Shown here one piece after another: positions 54,378-64,000 of a stretch of 64,000 nt of DNA (positions are counted from its first letter, which is position 1; every line of letters begins with the position of its first letter). Location: contig JAMWET010005053.1 of assembly GCA_024036415.1 (NCBI GenBank), forward strand, positions 62,001-126,000, in the 5' to 3' direction. Made by a program: the position numbers and the translations under genes. The notes under the pieces were generated by a model. The model was given only the letters and a program-made list of their open reading frames with translations. It had not been told where the DNA came from and did no database searches. The DNA comes from Prochilodus magdalenae. Lineage: Eukaryota > Chordata > Actinopteri > Characiformes > Prochilodontidae.

Positions 54378-56553
54378 ATGGAGTGGTCGAGAGCTGTTCT
54401 CCTCACTCTGGTCTGTAAGTGAACTGTTCCACTCTTCTACCTTCAGCACACCTGATATGGTGTATTTATAGTAGCCTCTTCTGATCAACTCTACATTCAG
54501 CTGTTCAGGTTCTAAAGAGTCTCTGGAGAACTCTGGAAAGCACGGAGAACCTGAACATTTAGATATACAGTGTGAAGGTGTGTGAGATCTGCTTGTTCTA
54601 GTGTATCTAATCTAAAGTGTGGTTGGTGTGCTGCAGGTGTTCTGTTCTTCAGGATCTCTGGAGCAGAAGTGGAGATGAGGGTCAGACCCGGAGACAACGT
54701 GGTTCTGTACTGTGACTGTGTAGTGAGGGCTCGAACTTTTATAGTGTGGTTTAGAAAGTCCTCAGATGAGGATCAAACTCCTCTCATTATATCAGCAGAT
54801 AAGTTTACACAACCTGCTTTTTCACGCAACCATTTCATTAAGAATCCCTCCATCAGCACTCGGGATCTGCTGGTGACGAACGTATCTGAATCAGACCTGG
54901 GTCTGTACTACTGCGCTTTATGGGAGAGGACGTCTGTTAATGGCGTTCAGAGAGATGTTTATCATAATGGAGCCAGAACCACTCGACTGTCTCTCCTCGG
55001 TAAGGTTATTCATTCTGATCTGTGGGTTCTGTTAGTTAATCACATTTATAACATTGTAATAACATGTCAGTGTGGAGGACAGTGTGTATCAGTAGTTACT
55101 AATTAACCTGGTGTTTATTACTATGTTATTAAGCAGTAATTAAGGTAAATTAAACACTTGTAAAGCTCTGATTGAGCCGTATTAAGATAGTAGTTGTTGA
55201 TTAACCATCAGCAGTAATTAACCCTCACTTTCCTCTAACAGTTTATCTAAGAAAGACTGAAAGTTTAATATCTTTATTCAGTTATTATTAAAATAGTCTC
55301 AGTGTGGAATGCAGATGATCCAAACTAACTACACTTCTCTTTGTCTTAACTCGGCCTCACTTGATCCCTGTCTCAGTCTAGAGTCTTAAAATAGACTTTC
55401 AAAGAGAATTACTCTGGAAACTGTTAGTTACTGCTTAATAATGTAGTAAAAAATATCGATTAAGCAGTTTCTCTCGTATTTACCACTAATGGGGTATAAT
55501 AATAGTGAGCTTTATTGAATATAAAACACCCAAAACATTAATATATCAGGTATTTATTAGTAATCTAGTAATAAAGTCAGTTACCAGCTGCTAGCTTCAT
55601 GGGGCTTAATAAAAGCAGTACAAGTGCACTGGAAATACTGAATTCAGCCTGGAGAGTGTTAATAAAGCAGTAATAAACAGTGAGTCCATTAAGAAGTACT
55701 GTCCTGTTCAGGCTTAATAAGAGCATTAATAGAGCATCATAATGTTCCTGTACAGCTGTGTTTAATGTGAGGATATGAGGTGTAGAGCAGTTAGTCTATC
55801 TTCCACTGTAAAGATGAAGATGGGTTATAAGATGTTCACTGGAGTTCTATCTGAACGTCATCACCATCTCTTAGAGCTTCCTCTCTTATTTCAGACCACC
55901 CTGTTCCTTGTGCTGTTCCTACCTCCACCACTACAATCATCCAGACACAGACCACCCTCCAGACCACCTCCACCCCTCCTGTATCAGACTGTACTGGCTG
56001 CTGGAAGCTGCTGTTCATTGTGTGTCTAGTGGGTGTTCTCCTCTCCTCAGTCGTGTCCTCCATCTGTGTGTACTACATCTGCAAAAAAAGGACTGAAGGT
56101 ACTTTGCTGGTTTTCAGTTAGAATTATCCGACATCTGTATCTTTATCAGTTTCCACCCACAGGACCCTCCTTTCTGTGTAGGGTATGACTGTTGGTCCAC
56201 TGTCCTCCCAGCAGTAACACTGGTCATCTATTTCATTTACAGCTGTGAAAGAAAAGAACCAGAGAGAGAGAGAGAAATCACCCAATCAGCAGATCAGGAC
56301 CAGAGAGGAGGTACTGACCCACACACACACACAGAGTCTGGGTTCTTTGGTGTCAGATGGTTCCTGAGTATCCACTGAAGGAGGCTAATCAGTACTCGTG
56401 TTTATAAATGATCTGCAGGTTGGAGGAGGTGATGTGTGTTATGCAGCGCTGGACCTCCCGAGCAGAGGACAGAAACCTCTGAAGAAGAAGAAGAGGAGAG
56501 TGGAGAGCTCTGAGTTCAGCACATACTCTGAGGTTAAAACTGATCAGATATAG
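54378..56553 (+). CDS. V-set receptor gene E, two-ITIM tail
   Basis: Exons 54378-54414, 54637-54999, 55895-56098, 56243-56310 and 56419-56553 give 268 aa in frame. Leader [19 protein letters not shown] domain with [20 protein letters not shown] and [10 protein letters not shown]; a loop with ALWERTSVNG; the longest stalk of the set (DHPVPCAVPTSTTTIIQ plus a Thr-rich part), with SDCTGCWKLL as the CxxC; TM; KKRTE; tail AVKEKNQREREKSPNQQ, then GGGDVCYAALDLPSRGQ (ITIM Y232), polybasic stretch and EFSTYSEVKTDQI (Y261). The final codon is ATA where A and C have ATG. It is C's counterpart in the duplication. AATAAA at 56922. Confidence 0.87.
55000..55894. other. Gene E intron 2
   Basis: The 5' part matches introns 2 of C and D. 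The 3' part (from about 55615: CACTGGAAATACTGAATTCA, AGCCTGGAGAGTG) matches the introns of B and D. The intron thus holds both segments, of which B and C each keep only one. Confidence 0.6.
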
Positions 56554-56921
56554 CTGAACTGATTCAGTCATTAACATGAGTCGATTCAGTGGACTAAAAC
56601 TCACTTCCAGCTCTTTCAGATGGTCAGATTTATCCTCTCTGGGTTTGGATGGTCTCATTGGATGGAGTTTAAAACCAGTTCTTGTGTTTCTCTGGTTACT
56701 GATTCTGTAATTTGATGTGGTGTCATGTGGTGTAGATGATTCATTCTGGGTTCTGATTATTGGTGTGTTTAGAGTAATTAAGTCTATTTTTGAGAATATA
56801 TATTCGGTTCTGTTGTTTATATAAGAGTCATTATACTACAGATCTGCTGTAAGGACGTCAGTGGGACTTTTTGAACTGCATATAAAACACAGTATGTCTT
56901 CTGCTTTGATCTGATACTGAT

Positions 56922-56927
56922 AATAAA
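56922..56927 (+). terminator. Poly(A) signal, gene E
   Basis: AATAAA in the same ACTGATAATAAATGATT context as genes A and C, 369 bases past the stop. Confidence 0.75.
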
Positions 56928-56939
56928 TGATTATGGAGT

Positions 56940-59810
56940 CTGATTAACACAAACACACAGTGCCTGTTTATTTCACTTCTGTAGGTGTTTATTATGAGGA
57001 GTTAGAATAAAGATCACACTGAGTATAACTAGAGAATCATACAGCAGGTTTACCTCCACTTAGCTGGTTGTGAGTTGTGTTGAAAATGACTCTTTGTTGT
57101 GGAGGTGTGGAGGCCATACAGGAAGTGATGGAGGTGACGTAGCTAGCTGTTTGTCTGATTACTAACATATCAGCTACAAAGCTAGACAAGACACTTTACA
57201 AAGCCCACCACTAAAGATCCAACCTAACACAGCTGTAGTTCTCCCCACCTTCTAGATGCATGATCAAGAGGGGTTTACCTAGTGAGGCCGGAGTGTCACT
57301 ATATAATACATGAGATCAAGAAGTCCAGTTCTGAGTCCTATTCACACAAAACCAACACTTATTTGGACATTTTCTCTTCATTTCTCTCTCTTACACTCTC
57401 ACAGTCCCACATTAACACTAATACAAGATCAATTTCACTTTACAGCATAAAGTTCATATTCAGTTATTACATGGAGAACAGTTATTAGACTGAGAACAAT
57501 ACATTCTAACATTAAGGATTTGAAGCTTGGAGTCCTTTCCATCCACAGGGTTAGACACTATCAGTGTAAGGAGACCTGTCTAAGCATTAGAGGAGTCAGC
57601 AGGAGCTTCAGCACCATGGGCAGTTACAGCAGAGAGCCAGCACTCACTGACCTGCTGTTCTCTACACACATATCTAGAGCCCCTGGTGTACTGTAGATTG
57701 ATCTCCATGGAACTGAAGCTACATGTCCTGGTGAGACGCTAGCTAGTCACATGCCTGAGCATGTGGTTTCATGGTATCAGGACTCTCTCACTGCACTAAC
57801 CATCCCTCACTGCACTGAAGCTGTAGTCCGTAGTCCAAATAGGACTGGCTGACCCAGCCGGTAGTTCCTGCCCACACAGAGTCTGGAGGGTAGCAGTATT
57901 ACCCACTACACAACACCATCTACAGTCTATTGCTGGCAGTGCCATCTGCTCCTGTCCTGCAGTTTTCAGTCCTGATAACTTCTAGGCATTCCCTGACCAT
58001 TCCACTTACATTCCCCATGTTTCTTCATGGTCAGGATCTACCTATGGATTCACACTTCAGGGGGATCATGCTGGGGGTCCTTGTCATAGTGAATCTCCAG
58101 TTGTACTGTGAGCTGGAAGTGACTTTTGATTGACACACTGATTGAGTTTAGCTATAGCAGATTGCAGGGGTTTCTGGGTGATGTAGTTCCTCAAAGAACA
58201 GTGATTCCGATTACTGAACAATGTCCTGGTCTGTAACAGACAGGGAGTTTCCTAAACCCACAATGAGAGTTAACTCCACATATTCACACAGCAATGAACA
58301 CACATACACAGACCTATAATAAACACCTGATCACTCCATCTGATACACAGTGCCCCTCCCCCTCCAACCCTTAGAGACTAAAACAGGAAACCCACAATGA
58401 GACCCTGCAGCTCAAAACGCCTCAGACCACTGTTCACTGACTGGCTGTACTGACTGATCTCACATCTGCTCTGTGCTGTGTAGATGGGAGTTTTAGGCCT
58501 GGTTAAAGTGGAAGAACTGATGCAGGATCTGAAAGGAACAAGAACAAATAAAATGAAACTGGCCTGTGAAACTACAGCTCAGTTGGTGCTTGTATTCTAC
58601 ACCACACACAGTCATGGAAACATGTGGTTAGCAACGGTCACCTCAAAAACACAACAGACCCCTCAAAGACTGTTTAACCATCTACCATTTCTTTTTTTTT
58701 CTAGAACCGGTCACCTGAAATCTAAGTGGATCTAACCCTTTCAAGCTGCAGATGATCAAACATATGGCTCGGTTAAAGAAAAAACAAAGCCACGTTAAGC
58801 ACTACCATCACATTCTGTTGAAGGTGCTGTCTTGTACAGTGCATGATTGATGTTGACAGACCAAGTACAAACAGAGATAGCATAGTATAAAGATCATCTT
58901 CACATGACGATGCTCGGAATAGGCATATAGGCAGCTCTATAGGTAGATTATATGAGGGAATTAGCTAAACTAGCCCAAAACTCACCAGGGATAGATATCA
59001 AAAGGTGAATCTGATAATGGCCAGCAGGTCAGTGTGCTGGACAAGGTACCTACAACTGCATGTACACTCACTCACACACTTACACATGAGCAGTTTAGAC
59101 CGTAATGGAAAATGTGGTTTCAAACCCACCCACGCAGGCATGAGTCCGAGAGCCATCTAAGCTCAGACCTGCAAAAACAGGAAACCCACAACAAGGCCTG
59201 CAGCTCATAACACTATACACTCATGTCCTTTAATAACTGACCCCAGACCTGCTAGCAGTAGACTTTGTTTAACAATCACAGGTTAGTGTAAAGCTGGTAA
59301 CTGTCCTAGAATCAGTTTAAAAGCTCACATAGTCAAATATTCACTCAGCTGGAGACGAGGGACGTACAAAGGTCACCAATAACACTGACGGGTATGGCAG
59401 TACAGGATGCTGCACTACATCTAAGATACCTTAGGCCTAAGACAATGATTTGGGAAGATAAAGAGCAGCAAACATTGTTTTCATCTAACTTTGGGCCTCA
59501 TGTCCAAGCAGTGACACATTCCCTTGGCATAATCTACATCAACACCCATATGTTTTCAGCAGAGGAATAGTGCACCTCAAAGAAAACTGTACTGGAAAGA
59601 ATTTCAGGGCCAGTAGCGAGAAAGGCAGAGCCCAGTGAAAATGACATTAGGTACAACAGTGCAATGCTCCGCAGGTATGATGGCCTGATGAGACACTGCA
59701 CAACAAGGCCCATCACTGATACAACAGAGCACACATGTATGAAACCGCATGAGGCGACCAAGCTCAGCTAATCTCTCTTTGAGTTCATTAAATTGTAAGG
59801 TTTGGGTCCA
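56940..59810 (+). repeat. Downstream flank of gene E, second copy of the segmental duplication
   Basis: Matches 38900-41700 nearly base for base, with small indels (for example about 60 extra bases at 56995-57060). No gene supported; the open frames are the same passengers as in the first copy. Confidence 0.75.
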
Positions 59811-59814
59811 TGCC

Positions 59815-59995
59815 GCTGGCCACCAGCAGGGGGCATGGGTGGCGCAGTAGAAGAGTTGGTGCATCTGCATCAAAAGACTCCAAACCCCAGAATCCTCAGC
59901 AGTAATCAGCACTGATCATGCCCACCTGTGCGGCACGGCATAAAAACCCAGCCCAAACTACTGCTCACTGTCGCACCTTCTGAGGGGCGAACGGT
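59815..59995 (+). mobile_element. Possible tRNA-derived SINE fragment, duplicate
   Basis: GGGTGGCGCAGTAGAAGAGT, the counterpart of 41705-41900, with one substitution in the A-box-like motif. Tentative. Confidence 0.35.
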
Positions 59996-60958
59996 AAAGG
60001 AAAAGATGGAAAGATGGGGGAAGGAATAAGTTCTGAGAGAAAAAAAGAGGAAAGATAAGAAAAAGGCTGGGGGAGTAAAAAGAGACATAGGAAAACAAAA
60101 GGCTTCCCAACAAGGCCAAAAGAAAGAGCCCTGGGAACATGACAAGTTTTACGTTTCATTCCGTCTCCTTTATTTGAGCACACTAATCTTGGTGTCTGCT
60201 TCGTTTGAGAGTCCTGTCTTTTTGTTGTGCATTACTCTTCAGACAGCTTGCTCCAAGCTCCACTACACAGTTCCAGTAACACAGTGGTAGGGTTTTGGTC
60301 TGCAGTAACCCACGTCACCAGTTTGATTCAGGCCTTGTACCAAGCATATACGCATTCAGATTTTGACACTGAGTAAAATAAATACAAGATATTTCGCTTT
60401 ACATTTGGGTCCACGACCCCTACCAAACTGTAACATGCTTCTCAATGAAGCACTGCACATGGACAGGCTATTTAAATGTGCAAGGCCACTTGTGAGGTCA
60501 GAGATGCTGTGATTGTCCAAACACTCTGTTGTGTCACCTACTGTTCATTAAGTCCTGAAGTTTAATGCCTCTGACTACCGTGTGGTCTAGTGATCTTCAG
60601 AGTTATGTCTCTGGGGTCTGATAGGGTCTCTCAGGCTGAACAAGCTGGGGTGAAGACCCAGACTAACACAATCTAAAATCTCCTATTAAAAGAGGACGCA
60701 GGATAATGTGTACCATGCTTAGAGAGGGTTACTGGGACCTACCTCATGAGCCAGGCCTGGTGGTCAGGTAGCCCATGTGAGGTTTTGCTGGATATTACTG
60801 GCAGTGGCCAATGTACAGCAAGAACTTCTACCTCAAGGAGAACTTGTGTAGCAAAAGGCTGTAATAAATGGACCTCAGGAACAGTACCTGGTTGATTGGG
60901 ATTTGTAGTTCTTGCTGACCTGACAATCTCTGATTTACATTGTGAGCTCTATGGTCTA
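59996..60958. other. Purine-rich tract and spacer, duplicate
   Basis: Counterpart of 41901-42844, including the purine-rich stretch and the tRNA-like segment at 60272-60345, here with the better B-box-like AGTTTGATTCAGGCC. No gene recognised. Confidence 0.4.
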
Positions 60959-60959
60959 G

Positions 60960-61292
60960 CTTAGAGAAATTGCACTCCTGAATCTTGCAGGTCATTTTTA
61001 CTGAGCTCCATCTCTTTCAGGGAGTGTTTCTAGTTTCAAAACTGATCCCAGATTTTCACAGGTCTTTTTTCTAGGATTATATAATGAAAGTCTGCAGAGG
61101 GAGAACACAACAGATCATGCTGTACAGTCAAATGAGTTTGTAGTTCTTGCTGACCAGAGAATCTCCAGTTTACAGTGCAAACTCTTCAGAACAGCTGAGA
61201 GCAACTCCACTCCTGAATCCCGCAGGTCATTTTTACTGAGATCCAGCTCTTTCAGATAGTATGTTTCCAGTTTTAAAAATGATCACAAATAT
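60960..61292 (-). pseudogene. NLR-type leucine-rich-repeat fossil, copy 3
   Basis: Duplicate of 42845-43178, with [23 protein letters not shown] translation on the minus strand and the same upstream degenerate LRR. Non-functional piece. Confidence 0.7.
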
Positions 61293-61296
61293 AATT

Positions 61297-61770
61297 ACAC
61301 ACTGCTCAGCTTGCCTGGGGAAATGTATGTGAAAGTGCTGGTAAGGAAACTGAGCAGTACTTGAACTTTTCATATTGTTGAGGGGGCATGGGAGCTTGCC
61401 AACACAGTCTATATATATGTGTTTTGTGGGCTTTAATAAAGCTTATGACTGTATTCCCTAATATGTTTTGTGGGGTTCCTTTGGGAGTGTGAGGTGCCAG
61501 TGCCATTACTATGGGCCATTCAGTCTCTGTAGCTCCAGAGTGATAGATGTCTGTATACTCAACAATAGGTCAAGCTTGGTAAAGGTAGATGTTGAACATT
61601 GTGCCTCCACTTCACTTTGTAATATTCATGCACAGAGCACCAATGCTTCTTCACTAATTATAGGAAGAGGGTTTTTGAGATTGGCTTAAGGCTGGGACAG
61701 GCGATAACAGCAATAAAGCTGTGGTAGTGGTGTAGAGGGAGTGGAGCAATAAGGTCAGTATACATCTCCA
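61297..61770 (+). mobile_element. LINE reverse-transcriptase fragment, copy 3
   Basis: Duplicate of 43182-43680 (CTTGCCTGGGGAAATGTATG, TGGGAGCTTGCCAACACAG, TAAAGCTTATGACTGTATTC), with small deletions. Confidence 0.7.
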
Positions 61771-61789
61771 TCCTAAAATGTGGTCACAA

Positions 61790-62490
61790 TGAGCCACAAT
61801 GGAAAATTCAAGAAGTTAATTTGGACAAAAAGATGGGAAGTTTCTGTAATACAGCTGTAATATTGGAAATTATGTTTTGAGAATCAGGAAAACAACACAT
61901 ACATCTATAGATATGAAAGAATACACACTAATGACTGCATGACCTGTGACTATAAACATCTGTCCATGTTTACAGTAATGATTTGTTCCCAGATTTTAGT
62001 GGTCAGTTAATGGTCTTCTAAAGAAAATGCTATTATCAAGTGCTACCTGGTGGATTGTCTCTTTCAAATATGTGGCTGAGATTCTTATAGGCTATTTAAT
62101 CTGGTTAAACATGATCTGAGGAAGTAGACCTGCCTGAACATGAGAAGAGTCAGCAGTGTCCTCAGCACCATGGACAGTGACAGCAGAGAGCCAGCACTCA
62201 CTGACCTGCTGTTCTCTATATGCATATACAGAATCTCTGGTGTACTGTAGATTGATCTCCTTAGAACTGGAGCTTCCTGGTGAGAAGGATGCTAATCACA
62301 TGATTAAGCATGTAGTATTATATTACAATGAGGTGTCTTTGTCATGGTGAATCTCAAGTTATATTGTAATCAACCTACAGATTGAGCACAGCTGTTTTCA
62401 GTTTGCAGGGGTTTCTAGGTAATGTAGTTTTTCATAGAACAGTGAATCAGATTGCTGATCAACTGTCCTGGTCTATACAAGAAATAGAAA
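61790..62490 (+). repeat. Flank module F, duplicate
   Basis: Matches 43690-44400 closely. In copy 1 this module leads through the LINE into gene D's upstream module, which suggests a further receptor gene beyond the right edge of the window. Confidence 0.75.
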
Positions 62491-62599
62491 TAGATTCCTG
62501 AGTTTTATTGTACATAGTAGAAATAGAAATTAAATATTGAGTTTTTATTGCACATAGTCGAAATGGACTATTGTAGAAAAAGACTACTGTAGAAATAGA

Positions 62600-63880
62600 C
62601 TACTGAGGACAGCGGCTGTTATACAGTCTGACGGCGGTCGGAAGGAAGGATCTGTGGTACCTCTCCTTCACACACCGTGGGTGCAGCAGCCGGGCACTGA
62701 AGGAGCTTCCCAGTGCTTCCAGAGAGTGGTACATGGGTGGGACAGGTTCTTCAACATGTGTTTAAACTTAGTCCTCATTCTCCTGTCCCCCACCACCTCC
62801 AGTCTCCTCAGGAGCACCCCCTACACTCCAAAGGACCTGAGTCTCCTCAGGAGCGCCCCCTGCACTTCAAAGGACCTGAGTCTCCTCAGGAGCGCCCCTG
62901 CACTCCGAAGAATCTGAGTCTCCTCAAGAGATGTAGTCTGCTCTGGCCTTTCCTGTAGAGTGCAGCAGTGTTGTCAGTCCAGTCCAACTTGTGGTTGAGG
63001 GGAACAACCGGGTACTTGTAGGACCTCACTATTTTAATGTCTGTTCCCTGGATGTTTACAGGTACCAGAGGAGAGTGTTTGGCTCTGCGGAAGTCCACCA
63101 CCAGTTCTTTAGTTTTTCCTGCGTTGATCTGTAGGCAGTTCTTCTGACACCATTCCTCAGTTCTCTGTACTCCCTGTCCTCTCCATCACTGATGAGGAGA
63201 TGGAGAGGACAGGGATCATCAGATCAGAGAACTTCTGCAGGTGGCAGCTGGCAGAACTGTACTTGAAGTCAGCAGTGTAGAGGGTGAAGAGAAAGGGAGC
63301 AAGTACTGTTCCCTGTGGAGTACCTTCGCTGCAGACAACCATGTCAGACTGGCAGTCCTGTGTCCTCACATATTTTGGACGGTTTGTGAGGTAGTCCTAG
63401 ATCCAGGTGGTGAGGTTATGGTCCAACCCTGTGCCCTCCAGCTTGTCCTTCAGGAGCATGGGTTGGATGCTATTGAAAGCACTGGAGAAATCAAAGAACA
63501 TGATTCTCACAGTGCTCCCAGCGTTCTCCAGGTGAGAGAGAGATCTGTGTAGAAGGTGGATGATGGCGTCCTCCACTCCAATGCCAGTGGGTCTGAAGTG
63601 GGTCCATTGCTGGACTCAGCAGGGGGCAGAGGAGGACAAGAAGCAGTTTCTCCAGGCTCTTCATCGGATGTGATGTGAGTGCCACTGGCCTGTAACTGTT
63701 GAGGTCTTTGGGGTGTGGGGTCTTTGGCACTGGTACAAGGCAAGATGTTTTCCATAGCTGTGGAACTCTCCCCAACATCAGGCTGAGATTAAAGATGTGC
63801 CCAGCCATTCTGCACAACTCGTTGGCACAGGACTTGAGAAGCCTTGAGCTGATGCCATCTGGGCAGTATTACAGTATTAC
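62600..63880 (-). mobile_element. L2/Rex1-like LINE, 3' part, copy 2
   Basis: Duplicate of 44505-45780. The 108-residue minus-strand segment starting MCRMAGHIFNLSLMLG differs from copy 1 at two residues by eye. A local difference is at 63195-63232, where an inverted-looking AGATGGAGAGGACAGGGATC replaces the sequence of copy 1. A short in-frame piece, CSEGTPQGTVLAPFLFTLYT, is visible here. Confidence 0.85.
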
Positions 63881-64000
63881 CCACTACACAACTTCATCTT
63901 CAACGCATCGCTTGCAGTGATATCTGCTACTGTCCTGCAGTTTTTAGTCCTGATAAATTCTAGGCATTAATAATTTCCCTGGAAATTCCATTTTTTTCAC
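63881..64000. other. Right edge of the window inside the duplicated unit
   Basis: Matches 45780-45900, so the window ends roughly 180 bases before the point where gene D's upstream module begins in the first unit. Confidence 0.6.

Noticed and set aside
1..64000. CRISPR arrays, bacterial operons, tRNA or rRNA genes
   Set aside because: The sequence is intron-rich animal DNA. No cloverleaf-quality tRNA was seen; tRNA-like matches at 41705 and 42165 look like SINE relics.

Overview
The window is animal genomic DNA, almost certainly from a teleost fish. Genes are split into short exons with GT/AG junctions. Long stretches consist of degenerate minisatellites, GATA/GACA microsatellite, LINE remnants, a solo LTR and fish-type interspersed repeats. 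The recognisable genes belong to teleost immune-receptor families (SRCR-Ig scavenger receptors and single V-set Ig receptors with tyrosine motifs). No species can be named from the sequence; an otophysan fish is a plausible guess only.

Layout. 1-3.1 kb: one convincing internal exon (648-824) and a probable terminal exon (2943-3039) of an unrecognised + strand gene, with a 90-bp higher-order tandem repeat between them. 5.1-12.8 kb: a decayed SRCR-Ig receptor locus with a signal exon, five SRCR exons or exon pieces and one Ig exon. Nearly every exon carries a stop, frameshift or truncation, and the locus is embedded in a degenerate 'CATAGCAACTGATTAGCA' satellite, GATA/GACA microsatellite and transposon debris. 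12.9-20.7 kb: gene-poor, with a 48-bp minisatellite, a 'CACCTTAAATTC' repeat and a TTAGC/GCTAGC-rich tract.

24.2-56.9 kb: a head-to-tail cluster of five paralogous + strand receptors, called A to E here. B to E have five exons each: signal peptide, V-set Ig domain, stalk plus transmembrane segment, and two cytoplasmic exons. I traced the reading frame through every junction: B 242 aa, C 262 aa, D 245 aa, E 268 aa. Two alternative 3' ends occur. A, C and E end with a tail carrying two ITIM-type motifs (VCYAAL, STYSEV) around a polybasic stretch. B and D end with an unrelated short Cys-rich tail carrying one ITIM-like VCYTSL. Gene order alternates between the tail types (A/B/C/D/E = 1/2/1/2/1). 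Gene A is divergent: its start codon position reads ATT, the first canonical V-domain Cys is Ser, and V, stalk and TM lie in one uninterrupted exon.

The B-C block with about 7 kb of downstream flank is repeated as D-E with its flank at an offset of about 18.0-18.2 kb, so the right half of the window is a recent segmental duplication that runs off the right edge. Duplicated flanks carry an antisense NLR-type leucine-rich-repeat fossil fused to LINE fragments, a second antisense LINE (L2/Rex1-like reverse transcriptase), and, upstream of C, D and E but not B, a solo LTR of about 548 bp with a 5-bp target duplication. The empty site is visible upstream of B. The working model is an expanding family of V-set inhibitory-type receptors, comparable in architecture to NITR, DICP or CD300-like receptors, in which duplication diversifies both the ligand-facing V domain and the signalling tail.
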